Positions 28,601-36,537 of a stretch of DNA of 64,000 bases are shown here, one piece after another. The notes below the pieces were generated by a model that worked only from the letters and a program-made list of their open reading frames with translations, did not search any database and was not told the DNA's origin. The stretch spans positions 62,001-126,000 of the forward strand of contig NZ_FUYE01000001.1 in assembly GCF_900167535.1 (NCBI RefSeq), read 5' to 3'. Origin of the DNA: Prosthecobacter debontii (GTDB lineage Bacteria; Verrucomicrobiota; Verrucomicrobiia; Verrucomicrobiales; Verrucomicrobiaceae). Within the stretch, counting starts at the first letter, position 1; each line of letters opens with the position of its first letter. Made by a program: the position numbers and the translations under genes.

Positions 28601-28777
28601 GCCTGAGTGAAGAAGAAACGAAACCTATCAGATCCCTGCGTTACAGCCGCGCATCACAAGGGGCAGCAATGCCGTGCCTGCGATGGAGATGAGCAAGGAA
28701 GTGAGGCAGCCAACCCAGTTGGAGAAGAAAATCAATATCGGGTTATATCGCAGGGCCTTTCAGGCTCGGCCTTGCGT
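28601..28777. other. Intergenic space upstream of dinB, no supported gene
   Basis: This holds the dinB promoter region. A 61-codon frame on the plus strand has no recognisable sequence, starts with MKKKRN immediately after the dinB start, and runs into the zinc-ribbon remnant, so I do not call it. I saw no obvious SOS box (CTGT-N8-ACAG) by eye. Confidence 0.5.
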
Positions 28778-28870
28778 GTAGGTCAAATCTGAACTGAGCA
28801 CCGAAGGGGAGCTACGCATGGCCAAGACCTTCGCGCTGGCGACGCCGCTGCGAAGGTCATCAAAGTGGGT
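28778..28870 (-). pseudogene. Decayed copy of the 3' end of the zinc-ribbon gene at 35030
   Basis: From 28779 to 28847, 55 of 69 bases match 35031-35099, and 42 of the first 47 match, in the same orientation. Read on the minus strand it encodes KVLAMRSSPSVLSSDLT, against KDLAMRSAHSVLSSDLT in the intact gene. The stop codon TAG has become TAC, an in-frame TGA at 28871-28873 cuts it off upstream, and the zinc-binding part is missing. Most differences are at third codon positions, so the copy once evolved as coding sequence. It marks the far side of the LysR-to-NAD(P)-protein cassette. Confidence 0.75.
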
Positions 28871-28897
28871 TCACACACTCCCTGTGCGGGCCACTTT
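28862..28897 (-). terminator. Possible terminator hairpin
   Basis: AAAGTGG and CCACTTT pair around an inner CACA/TGTG pair. It lies 12 bases past the stop of the small gene at 28909, but no clear T tract follows, so termination is only a possibility. Confidence 0.3.
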
Positions 28898-28908
28898 AAA
28901 CAGTTGCG

Positions 28909-29175
28909 CTACCTTTTTGCAAAGCGGACCCAATAGCCGATGGCAACAGCTATCAGGAGGCTGACGAGTACGGACCCGCTAAGCAGCGAGTCCAACGAGC
29001 AAGGCATGACAAGGCTTTTGGGGCCGACAAAGAGGATCACCTGTCTGCCTGGGGCGATGCGGTGCCCAAATTCTAACATCACAACCCTATCGGTCTCCCA
29101 GACACCCCACCCCACTCCATGTGCCGAAGCCGTCCATTCACAATGAACCCGAGGCGTTGGAAGATAGGCTAGCAT
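28909..29175 (-). CDS. Small hypothetical protein with C-terminal membrane helix
   Basis: 88 aa from ATG 29175 (a TTG just upstream is also in frame). It has no recognised domain; the visible feature is one C-terminal hydrophobic segment, SGSVLVSLLIAVAIGYWV, followed by the basic end RFAKR. It is 24 bases downstream of the LysR gene on the same strand. It could be a real short gene or a remnant, since it lies beside the decayed zinc-ribbon copy in what looks like a junction region. Confidence 0.4.
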   Translation of the reverse strand: MLAYLPTPRVHCEWTASAHGVGWGVWETDRVVMLEFGHRIAPGRQVILFVGPKSLVMPCSLDSLLSGSVLVSLLIAVAIGYWVRFAKR

Positions 29176-29199
29176 CAATGTTTTGGTAAAGGCTGCCCA

Positions 29200-30084
29200 T
29201 TAGCGCGTCTTCTTGACCAGCTCCACAAACTTGACCAGCGCCGGGCTCTGGCTGCGACGGAGCCAGGCGAGTTTGTATTGGTATTTCGGCAGGCGACCTT
29301 TCATGGGTAGAAACCGAACGCCGGGGGTGGCGAACGAGGCGATTCGGGCAGGAAAAAGAGAGACCCCAAATCCGGCAGCGACATAGTTCAGGACGGTGGC
29401 GGCGCGGTCGGTTTCACGGGCGATGCGCGGCTGGAATCCGGCGTTTTCGCAGAGCTTCATGAGCCAGGGATTGAACACGGGCGCATTGGCCTGCGCAGTG
29501 AGGTAAAAAGCCTCATCCTTGAGATCCGCCAGCCCGACGGTGGATTGTTTGGCCAGCGGATGATTGGATGGGATGGCGGCCATCAGGTCGTCTTCGGCGA
29601 CAACTATCATTTCCAAGCCCGGGTCAGGTGACTCCACGGCAAAGCCGATAAAACCGCAGTCGAGATGACCGGAATGGATTCGTTCGCGTTGCGGAGTCGG
29701 ACCGAGCTCGCTGAGAATCAGATCGACCGATGGATATTGCGCCCGGTAAGTTTGCAACAGGTGCGGCAGCAATGAATGGCTCAGAGTGCCGATGAAGCCA
29801 ATGCGCAAGGTTCCAGTCTCGCCACGCGCCCGGCGTTGCGCTTCTGCCACGGCATCGCGTGTATCTTCCAGGATCAATCGCACTTTCGAGAGAAAGAGTG
29901 TTCCGGCTTCGGTGAGGGCCACACCGTGGGTGCTTCGCTCCAGCAGCTTGACTTCCATTTCGAATTCCAGGTCGGCGATGGTGCGGCTGAGCGCGGATTG
30001 AGCGACGTGGAGCTTCTCTGCGGCCCGGCTGTAGTTCAGTTCTTCGGCGACGGTTTGAAAGGAGCGGAGATGACGCAGTTCCAT
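29200..30084 (-). CDS. LysR-family transcriptional regulator
   Basis: 294 aa. The N-terminal winged helix-turn-helix reads ELNYSRAAEKLHVAQSALSR with the following DLEFEMEVKLLER, the standard LysR opening. The effector domain begins at TLRIGFIGTLSHSLLP and resembles the BenM/CatM-type aromatic-response regulators (HSGHLDCGFIG). It is divergent from the DJ-1-like gene with 140 bases between, containing two palindromes. By the usual LysR logic it controls itself and the plus-strand genes at 30.2-35.0 kb in response to a small organic inducer, not identifiable here. Confidence 0.93.
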   Translation of the reverse strand: MELRHLRSFQTVAEELNYSRAAEKLHVAQSALSRTIADLEFEMEVKLLERSTHGVALTEAGTLFLSKVRLILEDTRDAVAEAQRRARGETGTLRIGFIGTLSHSLLPHLLQTYRAQYPSVDLILSELGPTPQRERIHSGHLDCGFIGFAVESPDPGLEMIVVAEDDLMAAIPSNHPLAKQSTVGLADLKDEAFYLTAQANAPVFNPWLMKLCENAGFQPRIARETDRAATVLNYVAAGFGVSLFPARIASFATPGVRFLPMKGRLPKYQYKLAWLRRSQSPALVKFVELVKKTR

Positions 30085-30097
30085 GCGGTGAACGGTT

Positions 30098-30112
30098 ATC
30101 TAAAAAATAGAT
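30098..30112. promoter_or_regulatory. Probable LysR-type operator 1
   Basis: ATCTA-AAAAA-TAGAT is a perfect 5-bp inverted repeat with 5-base spacer, fitting the T-N11-A box of LysR regulators. It lies 14-28 bases upstream of the LysR start codon, where binding would allow autorepression. Confidence 0.6.
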
Positions 30113-30118
30113 CACGGC

Positions 30119-30135
30119 AATAGAATCGTTCTATT
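30119..30135. promoter_or_regulatory. Probable regulatory palindrome 2 in LysR/DJ-1 intergenic region
   Basis: AATAGAA-TCG-TTCTATT is a perfect 7-bp inverted repeat. It follows operator 1 by 6 bases and lies about 90 bases upstream of the DJ-1-like gene, so the pair could act as recognition and activation sites for the divergent LysR protein. Confidence 0.55.
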
Positions 30136-30224
30136 TCAACTATAACCAATATTGAATCACTCTGACGACGTGATGAATCCACAACGGACGGATCCTAACA
30201 ACAAACGACTCAGAAAATAACATC

Positions 30225-31022
30225 ATGAAAACTGTGACTTCCCTCTTCACCGCCAGCGTTCTCAGTCTGCTCCCCCTCTTCAACGCAACAGCCCAGGACG
30301 CCAGCGCCCGCGAGCTCGACATCATCAACCAGCTCTCCACCCAGCCCGTGGCGTCCACGCTGCCGGTGACGGGTTTCCTCAATGCTCCCGGGAATGAAAA
30401 GGTGAAGGATTTTTTCCTGACTCCGGTGAAGGACACCACTGCGCTGAAGGGCAAACGCATCGCTGTTCTGGTCGCCGATGGCTTTGAAGAGATCGAACTT
30501 ACCGGGCCGGTCTGGTTTTTCCGCTCGCTCGGAGCGCAGGTCGATATCGTGTCACCGAAGTTCGTGGCTCCTCCTGCCCGCTACGGACTCAGCGTCCCGG
30601 AAATGGCGAAGACTCACGTGATGGCCATCCAATACTTGCAGCCCGTTGGCTGGATCAAAGTGGATCGCCGTGCGAATGAAATCAAAGTGGACGAATACGA
30701 TGCCGTTTTCATCCCCGGAGGTGCATGGAACCCGGACAACCTTCGTTACGACAAGGACGTCATCCAGTTCCTCAAAGACTTCAGCCGATCTGGCAAACTC
30801 ATCGCCGCCATCTGCCACGGCCCCGTTGTGCTGGCTTCTGCGGATTTGCTGAAAGGCAAAAAACTCACGGGCTACTGGAATATCCAGGTCGATCTCACCA
30901 ACGCGGGTGGCACCGTTTTGGAAGAACCTGTCGTCGTGGACGGCAACATCGTCACCAGCCGCCACCCTATCGATGTGGCTGATTTCTCCATCGCCGTGAA
31001 GGATTGGCTGCTGGCCAAATGA
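30225..31022 (+). CDS. Secreted DJ-1/PfpI-family protein
   Basis: 265 aa with a signal peptide (LFTASVLSLLPLFNATAQ). The DJ-1/PfpI domain spans about residues 75-262: RIAVLVADGFEEIELTGPVW, then VFIPGGAWNPDNLR and IAAICHGPVVLASADLL, where the Cys of ICHGP is the family's reactive nucleophile. Members are glyoxalases, deglycase-like enzymes, chaperones or proteases; export is unusual for them. It is the first plus-strand gene after the LysR regulator, and the other genes of the cassette suggest handling of reactive carbonyl or oxidised compounds. An extra 50 residues precede the domain. Confidence 0.88.
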   Translation: MKTVTSLFTASVLSLLPLFNATAQDASARELDIINQLSTQPVASTLPVTGFLNAPGNEKVKDFFLTPVKDTTALKGKRIAVLVADGFEEIELTGPVWFFRSLGAQVDIVSPKFVAPPARYGLSVPEMAKTHVMAIQYLQPVGWIKVDRRANEIKVDEYDAVFIPGGAWNPDNLRYDKDVIQFLKDFSRSGKLIAAICHGPVVLASADLLKGKKLTGYWNIQVDLTNAGGTVLEEPVVVDGNIVTSRHPIDVADFSIAVKDWLLAK

Positions 31023-31157
31023 GCCTCCCACAAATGAAAGCCACTCATCGTCTGGCTGTGAGGAAAATCGCTTAACACAAACGCTCCTGGCACACCTGAT
31101 GTTTACTTAACGTCATTTTGCATCAACCAAGTCGCCCCGTCTCATTTCTTCCGCATC

Positions 31158-32258
31158 ATGAAACCGAAACTCTTCACGCCGATCCAGCTCAAAGGCATCA
31201 CCCTGCGCAACCGCATCGCCATGTCGCCCATGTGCCAATACACTGCGGTGGATGGACTGCCCACCGACTGGCATCCTGCCCACTATCAATCACGTGCCCG
31301 TGGCGGAGCGGGGTTGGTGGTGGTGGAGGCCACCGCTGTCAGCCCGGAAGGACGCATCACGCCGGGATGTCTCGGGATCTGGAGCGATGAACATGCTGCC
31401 GCGCTGAAACCCATCGCCGATGGCATCAAATCCGGCGGAGCGGTCCCGGGCATTCAGATCGGCCACGCCGGACGCAAGGCTTCCGCCAACCTGCCCTGGG
31501 AGGGCGACAACCACATCTCTGCTGACGATCCCCGTGGCTGGGAACCCATCGCGCCAAGCGCGATTGCCTATGGCGGTGATCTTCCCCGCCTCCCTCATGA
31601 GATGACCAAGGCGGAGATCGAGCGTGTGAAGGCTGACTTCGTCGCCGCTGCCAAACGCGCCCGCGACATGGGTTTTGAGTTTCTACTTCTACACTTCGCC
31701 CACGGGTATCTCGCGCAAAATTTTCTCTCCCGCTGGTCAAACCAACGCACCGATGAATACGGCGGCAGTGCCGAAAACCGCGCCCGCTTCATGATTGAAA
31801 CCCTCGAAGCCGTCCGCGCTGTCTGGCCTGAACATCTGCCGCTGGCAGCCCGGCTTGGCGTGATCGAGTTCGATGATCGCAACGAGGAAACCTTGGCGGA
31901 GTCCATCGCCCTGGCGAAGCGTTTCAAAGAACTCGGTCTCGACTTCCTCGATGTCAGCATGGGTTTCTCCATTCCAGATGCAAAAATTCCCTGGGGGGCT
32001 GGACAGCTTCGCGAAATCTCCAAGCGTGTCCTTGCCGAAACCGGCCTGCCCGGCTCCACCTCCTGGAATATCAACAGCCCGGTCCTCGCTGAGGCGATGC
32101 TCCAGGAAGGCGCGGGTGACCTCGTCATGATCGGTCGCCCCCTGCTGGGGAATCCCCATTGGCCTTTCGCTGCCGCGCGCGAACTCGGCCTTGAAAATCC
32201 CACCTCAGTGCTGCCGCCCTCCTACGCGCACTGGCTGTCCCGCTATCACTTCGCATAA
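31158..32258 (+). CDS. Old Yellow Enzyme family NADH:flavin oxidoreductase (YqjM class)
   Basis: 366 aa. The YqjM-type signature is SPMCQYTA, with the redox-tuning Cys near residue 25, followed by IQIGHAGRKAS, the substrate-binding His pair in LHFAHGYLAQNFLS, and RTDEYGGSAENRARF. The C-terminus has GAGDLVMIGRPLLGNPHW for FMN phosphate binding. These cytoplasmic FMN enzymes reduce the C=C bond of alpha,beta-unsaturated carbonyls using NAD(P)H. It starts 135 bases after the DJ-1-like gene and precedes the cupin gene by 61 bases. Confidence 0.93.
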   Translation: MKPKLFTPIQLKGITLRNRIAMSPMCQYTAVDGLPTDWHPAHYQSRARGGAGLVVVEATAVSPEGRITPGCLGIWSDEHAAALKPIADGIKSGGAVPGIQIGHAGRKASANLPWEGDNHISADDPRGWEPIAPSAIAYGGDLPRLPHEMTKAEIERVKADFVAAAKRARDMGFEFLLLHFAHGYLAQNFLSRWSNQRTDEYGGSAENRARFMIETLEAVRAVWPEHLPLAARLGVIEFDDRNEETLAESIALAKRFKELGLDFLDVSMGFSIPDAKIPWGAGQLREISKRVLAETGLPGSTSWNINSPVLAEAMLQEGAGDLVMIGRPLLGNPHWPFAAARELGLENPTSVLPPSYAHWLSRYHFA

Positions 32259-32319
32259 ACCGTACCCAACCGGGCAACGTCATTCCCGCAAACAGCAACC
32301 ATCCTCCAAAAACAAGTCG

Positions 32320-32901
32320 ATGAATACTCAATCCCACCCATTCAGGCGTATCGTGACAGGGCATGATGCCGCAGGACAGGCCATCATTCTCTCCGAAGCG
32401 CCCCCCACGCGTTCACAGTTGGTGGGAGGTCCCGGCGGCCCCACTTTTTTTGAAGTGTGGCAGACCCTGGAAACTCCCGCACTCATCCATCCGCAGCCCG
32501 AAGAACCGGAGCAGGCCGGACTTGTACTGGCTCCGCCATCGCATGGGACCAGAATTCGCGTGATCGAGTTCCCTCCCGAGGGCGAAGAAATCCGTCAACT
32601 CACGGCAGCCGCCGCTCAGGAAAAGTTTCAATCCATGAGCGGAGGTCATGCCGCCACCGCCCAGGCAGGAGCTCCGCATCCCCTAATGCACCGAACTCAA
32701 ACGGTGGACTATGGCATCGTGCTTGAGGGTGAGATCACACTGGTGGTCGATCACGGAGAAACCACGATCCGGGCGGGGGACATTGTGATTCAAAACGGCA
32801 CCAACCACGCTTGGGCAAACCGCTCGGGAAAAATCTGCCGCATGGCCTTTGTCCTCATCAGCGGACAATACGCCGCAGAACTCAGCCAACCTCAACTCTG
32901 A
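32320..32901 (+). CDS. Cupin-domain protein
   Basis: 193 aa from ATG 32320; the frame is open upstream into the preceding gene, but the ATG gives a natural start. The C-terminal half is a single cupin barrel: DYGIVLEGEITLVVDHGE, then AGDIVIQNGTNHAW, with the two cupin motifs in order. The first His of motif 1 is replaced (YGIVLEGE), so metal binding may be weaker or absent. Relatives sit in aromatic or lactone degradation clusters. Six bases separate it from the next gene. Confidence 0.85.
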   Translation: MNTQSHPFRRIVTGHDAAGQAIILSEAPPTRSQLVGGPGGPTFFEVWQTLETPALIHPQPEEPEQAGLVLAPPSHGTRIRVIEFPPEGEEIRQLTAAAAQEKFQSMSGGHAATAQAGAPHPLMHRTQTVDYGIVLEGEITLVVDHGETTIRAGDIVIQNGTNHAWANRSGKICRMAFVLISGQYAAELSQPQL

Positions 32902-32907
32902 CAAGCC

Positions 32908-33474
32908 ATGCGCAGTCCCCCCATCCATCCGGACACGTTGAGTCCCGAACTCCGCCAGGTGCATGACGAGATCGCCAGCCTAGTTGGTCGCAGTCAGGGC
33001 CAAGTGACCATGCTCGATGCCTCTGGCGCCTTGACGGGCCCGTTCTCGCCCATGCTGAGGCACCCCCAGTTCGGCATACCTGCGCTGACCTTTCTTCGCT
33101 CGTTAGACCATCACGCCACGCTCGACAAGGCCGTGCGCGAGGTCGCCATCCTCACCGTAGGAGCAGCCTACGGCGCACGTTTTGAACTCTACGCTCACGA
33201 GATCATGGCGGCGGCCTTTGGGCTTTCACCGGATGTGATCGCCACCCTGGCGGCAGGAGGCCGCCCCTATGGGTTGTCCCCGCAGCAAGCTGTCGCCCAT
33301 GACATTGCCCATGCCCTGGTCTCCGGCCATGTGATCCCCGAGTCCACTTATCAGCACGCCACGCGCCTGCTCGGCAGTGATGCCGTGGCGGAACTCTTTT
33401 TCCTGATCGGCGGATACAGCCTCATCGCCACTCTGCTGAATGGCTTCGATGTGCCAGCTCCAGAAAGGTCATGA
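32908..33474 (+). CDS. Carboxymuconolactone decarboxylase-like protein
   Basis: 188 aa of all-helical CMD fold: LDKAVREVAILTVGAAYGARFELYAHE (about residues 72-98; key E-I--V and FE--AHE), then IATLAAGGRP and a second helical half with ELFFLIGGYSLIATLLNGF. It lacks the CxxC of AhpD-type peroxidase helpers, so it belongs with the gamma-carboxymuconolactone decarboxylase side of the family. It is tightly coupled to the cupin gene, a pairing frequent in catabolic operons. Actual substrate unknown. Confidence 0.87.
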   Translation: MRSPPIHPDTLSPELRQVHDEIASLVGRSQGQVTMLDASGALTGPFSPMLRHPQFGIPALTFLRSLDHHATLDKAVREVAILTVGAAYGARFELYAHEIMAAAFGLSPDVIATLAAGGRPYGLSPQQAVAHDIAHALVSGHVIPESTYQHATRLLGSDAVAELFFLIGGYSLIATLLNGFDVPAPERS

Positions 33475-33521
33475 GTCTCTTTTTTAACACCGCTCATTGA
33501 ACTCGGATAACCCTCAAGAAA

Positions 33522-34283
33522 ATGAAAACACCAAATCAAACCTACCTCTTAATTCACGGGGCCTGGCAGGCTCCCTATGTCTGGAACCAGGTCAGCTCCG
33601 ATCTACGCCAACAAGGCCATCAAGTCATCGTCGTTGAGCTGCCAGGACACGGCGCTGACCACACCCCTGCGTATGCTCTGAGCCTGGATATTTACCGGGA
33701 CAAGGTCATCGAAGCAATTGCAAAAGCTGAAGGAGAAGTGATCCTGGTCGGCCACAGCATGGCGGGCATGGTCATCACCCATGTGGCCGAAAGTGTGCCT
33801 GATAAAATCAGCAGGCTCGTTTACATCGGGGCCTTCCTTCCGGCCTCAGGGCAATCGCTGACGGATCTGGCCTACTCCGATCCCGATTCAAAACTCGGCC
33901 CCGCATTGATCCCATCGACCGACGGTCTGACACTCGATGTCGCCCGCGATCAATTGGTGGACCTTTTCATCAGTGACGGCTCACCCGCCGAGCAGGAACG
34001 TGTGCTGGCCAACTATCGGCCCGAACCCGCCATTCCCTTCACCAACCAGGTCACGCTCACCACCGAAGGCGCAGGCTCTGTCGAAAAAGTGTATGTTAAA
34101 ACACTCAACGACATCGTCATCTCTCCCGGTCTGCAAGAACGCATGATCGCCGCTGCGGGCATCGAAAGAGTCTATGAGCTGGAATCCAGCCACTCACCTT
34201 TCCTCTCGCAACCGCAAGAGGTCGTAAAAGTGTTTCTGGAAATCGGAAAACCAGCCAAGCTCATCAGTGCTGGAGTCGTGTAA
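33522..34283 (+). CDS. Alpha/beta-fold hydrolase (esterase-like)
   Basis: 253 aa. Oxyanion motif LIHGAWQAPYVWNQV, nucleophile elbow VGHSMAGMVITH (Ser near residue 79), acid in the KTLNDIVISPGLQ region, and catalytic His in LESSHSPFLSQP. The sequence resembles the small salicylate-esterase/hydroxynitrile-lyase-like branch of the superfamily, also present in bacteria as pyrethroid-type esterases. It follows the CMD-like gene by 47 bases. No signal peptide, so cytoplasmic. Confidence 0.9.
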   Translation: MKTPNQTYLLIHGAWQAPYVWNQVSSDLRQQGHQVIVVELPGHGADHTPAYALSLDIYRDKVIEAIAKAEGEVILVGHSMAGMVITHVAESVPDKISRLVYIGAFLPASGQSLTDLAYSDPDSKLGPALIPSTDGLTLDVARDQLVDLFISDGSPAEQERVLANYRPEPAIPFTNQVTLTTEGAGSVEKVYVKTLNDIVISPGLQERMIAAAGIERVYELESSHSPFLSQPQEVVKVFLEIGKPAKLISAGVV

Positions 34284-34382
34284 TGCGATGGCTTTTGGCA
34301 TACCGCTTTCCGAAAGCACAAAGAAAGTCCGGCACAGACGATAACAACAAAAGTGGTGCTTCACGCCGCACTCCGAACATTT

Positions 34383-35021
34383 ATGAAAGCCTTGATCATT
34401 GGTGCCACCGGGGCCACGGGAAAAGACCTCGTTGAAGTGCTGTTAAAAGACCCGCATTACACAGAAGTCGTGGCTTTCGTGCGCAGACCCAGCGGGCGGG
34501 CGCACCCCAAATATAGCGAGGTCATCACCGATTTTGAGAAGTTGGAGAACGTCGCCAGCTTGATCCGAGGAGACGTTTGGTTTTCGTGCCTCGGAACCAC
34601 TCGGAAAACAGCGGGTTCCAAGGCCAAACACTGGCACATCGACTATGACCTGCCCGCAAAATTCGCTGAAATCGCCAGACGAAATGGAGTTGTCAGAGCA
34701 GTCCTGCTGTCCGCCTATGGCGCATCCAGCACGAGCCGAGTGTTTTATTCCAAACTGAAAGGCACGCTCGACGATCACATTGCCGCTCTTGGCTTTGAAC
34801 CATGCATCATTTTCAGGCCGGGCTTTTTGATTCGTGAAAACACCGACCGTCCAAGCGAACTCATGATCGCCAAAGCGTTGAAGATTTTGAACGGACTTGG
34901 CCTGCTCAAAAAATTCCGCCCATTGCCGACCTCAACCTTGGCTGAAAAGCTGGCCAAAGCGCCCCAAGTTTTCACCTACGGAACCCACATCATCGAATTG
35001 GATGATGTCTTCCATGTTTGA
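34383..35021 (+). CDS. NAD(P)-binding oxidoreductase-like protein (atypical short-chain dehydrogenase)
   Basis: 212 aa from ATG 34383; a GTG ten codons upstream is in frame but lacks support. The N-terminal MKALIIGATGATGKDLVEVL is a Rossmann nucleotide-binding motif (GATGATG), followed by VAFVRRP. Then WFSCLGTTRKTAGSKA, typical of the HIM/TIP30-like group of atypical short-chain dehydrogenases. YSKLKGTLDDHI holds the Tyr-x-x-x-Lys pair. It is the last plus-strand gene of the cassette, 8 bases from the 3' end of the convergent zinc-ribbon gene. Confidence 0.88.
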   Translation: MKALIIGATGATGKDLVEVLLKDPHYTEVVAFVRRPSGRAHPKYSEVITDFEKLENVASLIRGDVWFSCLGTTRKTAGSKAKHWHIDYDLPAKFAEIARRNGVVRAVLLSAYGASSTSRVFYSKLKGTLDDHIAALGFEPCIIFRPGFLIRENTDRPSELMIAKALKILNGLGLLKKFRPLPTSTLAEKLAKAPQVFTYGTHIIELDDVFHV

Positions 35022-35029
35022 AAACCGGT

Positions 35030-35266
35030 CTAGGTCAAATCCGAACTTAGCACCGAATGGGCGCTGCGCATGGCCAAATCCTTGGCTTGGGCCACGACAC
35101 GCACGGGGGTGGCGTCGAATTTGTAAGCGTGGCAGCTCGGGCAGGTGACGGCGCGTGTCACCACGATGGAGCCACACCCTTCGCATACTTTGTATTGCTC
35201 AGGATGGGTGGTGATTTTTTCGGCTTGTTTCAGCCGCTGGTCCTTAGACTCGTCAGGGGCGCTCAT
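35030..35266 (-). CDS. Small zinc-ribbon protein
   Basis: 78 aa. One zinc ribbon is formed by CEGCG and CPSC about 15 residues apart (about residues 28-46), flanked by a charged N-terminal helix and the tail LAMRSAHSVLSSDLT. The function is unknown; such small ribbons often bind nucleic acid or another protein. Its 3' end adjoins the LysR-to-NAD(P)-protein cassette, and a decayed copy of that same 3' end occurs at 28778-28870. Confidence 0.82.
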   Translation of the reverse strand: MSAPDESKDQRLKQAEKITTHPEQYKVCEGCGSIVVTRAVTCPSCHAYKFDATPVRVVAQAKDLAMRSAHSVLSSDLT

Positions 35267-35328
35267 GAATGTTCTTGTTTGCTCATGTTACGTCTCAGCC
35301 TCTCAAAGCGCAACGCTGTGCCCTAAGT

Positions 35329-36414
35329 TTATTTGCGGGGGCGGACCTTAATTTCCACACGGCGGTTCAGGCTCTGCTCCTCAACAGTGCCAGTGGTGGT
35401 CACGATGGGCTTACTTTTGCCCATGCCCATGGCCTGGACACGGTCTGTGCCCAGACGCAGGGAATTGCGCAGCCATTCCACCACGGCATTTGCACGGCGC
35501 ATGCTGAGCTGAAGGTTAAAATCATCCCCGCCGAAGCTGTCGGTATGGCCCTCAATGATGAAAAGGGAATCTGGGTTTTTCTGGATGAGGAAACCCAGCT
35601 TCATCAGGCTAAGACGAGCACCTTCAGCTAGCTGATCGCTACCGTATTCAAAGAGGAGGTCCGTCGGCATCAGGATCGGGGCTGTGCTGCCGCCCATCGC
35701 CCCGCCTCCACCGAGGAGGTCGTCCAGATTACTGTAACCCTTCACCCGGCTCCCCACACCGTCGCCATCGCCCTGGGCTTTGACCTGGTCCAGCAGCTTC
35801 ATGTCCACCTCTCCGCCATCGGCGGGGTCGAGCCCGCCGGCGTCGATCAGCATCTGTTTTTCAGACACGGGCTTGGACAGCACATCTCGGCGCATGCTGG
35901 CCATCTCAGTGGCGAGATCAGGGGTGGCAATGGCCTGGGGCGCGAGAAGCGCGGCCATGTCGGGCATTTTGCCCCCAGGGGTTTTGCCATCACCCAAGTC
36001 ACCATTGCGGATGAAGTTGGTCACTTCTTTGACGTTCGGTGTGAGGTCGATCTCCTGGTTTTCAGGGATCATGGCGGCCTTGTCAAAGTTGTCCAAATTC
36101 GGCTCAAAGGATTTGATATCCGGCTGATTCCCCGGGGCGATCATCTCGGGAATTTCCTGGATGGCTTTCTGTTCTTGCAGGAGCTTGGGGTCAATCTTGA
36201 TGCGCTCCGGGACCTTGGCTGCCACCTGTTGTTGGGGGATGCTATGGCCGAGGAAAACACTGATTTTGTCAAAGCTCACATACAGCAGTCCATGGAGTAG
36301 GAAGGACAAGATCAGGGCAAACATGATCCACCACTTCAGGCTCCAGTCTTCACGGGAGCGAAAAGAGGAGCGCGGAGTGCTGCTCCAGACGGGGGATTGA
36401 GAAACATTGGCCAT
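35329..36414 (-). CDS. OmpA-family peptidoglycan-binding protein with inner-membrane anchor
   Basis: 361 aa from ATG 36414 (MANVSQSPVW). An uncleaved membrane helix (WWIMFALILSFLLHGLLYV) lies near residue 35, followed by a Pro/Gln/Asp-rich linker of about 180 residues. The C-terminal OmpA/MotB domain starts near residue 245: FIIEGHTDSFGGDDFNLQLS, RANAVVEWLR, GMGKSKPI and NRRVEIKV. The topology resembles MotB or a TolA-like scaffold rather than an outer-membrane porin, but there is no MotA/ExbB partner nearby. It probably tethers the inner membrane to peptidoglycan. Confidence 0.9.
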   Translation of the reverse strand: MANVSQSPVWSSTPRSSFRSREDWSLKWWIMFALILSFLLHGLLYVSFDKISVFLGHSIPQQQVAAKVPERIKIDPKLLQEQKAIQEIPEMIAPGNQPDIKSFEPNLDNFDKAAMIPENQEIDLTPNVKEVTNFIRNGDLGDGKTPGGKMPDMAALLAPQAIATPDLATEMASMRRDVLSKPVSEKQMLIDAGGLDPADGGEVDMKLLDQVKAQGDGDGVGSRVKGYSNLDDLLGGGGAMGGSTAPILMPTDLLFEYGSDQLAEGARLSLMKLGFLIQKNPDSLFIIEGHTDSFGGDDFNLQLSMRRANAVVEWLRNSLRLGTDRVQAMGMGKSKPIVTTTGTVEEQSLNRRVEIKVRPRK

Positions 36415-36537
36415 GAGGGCAGGGAACAGTAACACGCCTTCCGCGTTCAGGAAAATTCAAAGTCAGTTTTGCTTTTTCCTGAGCAAAATGGGTGCCGGGA
36501 TGAACTTCCAGACGTTCCCATACGTCAGAGAATTCGA

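Noticed and set aside
28607-28792. 61-codon plus-strand frame next to dinB
   Set aside because: No homology, no ribosome site, and it reads through the antisense of the zinc-ribbon remnant.
28778-35099. Classical attL/attR sites of an integrative element
   Set aside because: I kept the repeat as a finding but not as named attachment sites, because the two copies are only about 80 percent identical and no integrase or other mobility gene is present.
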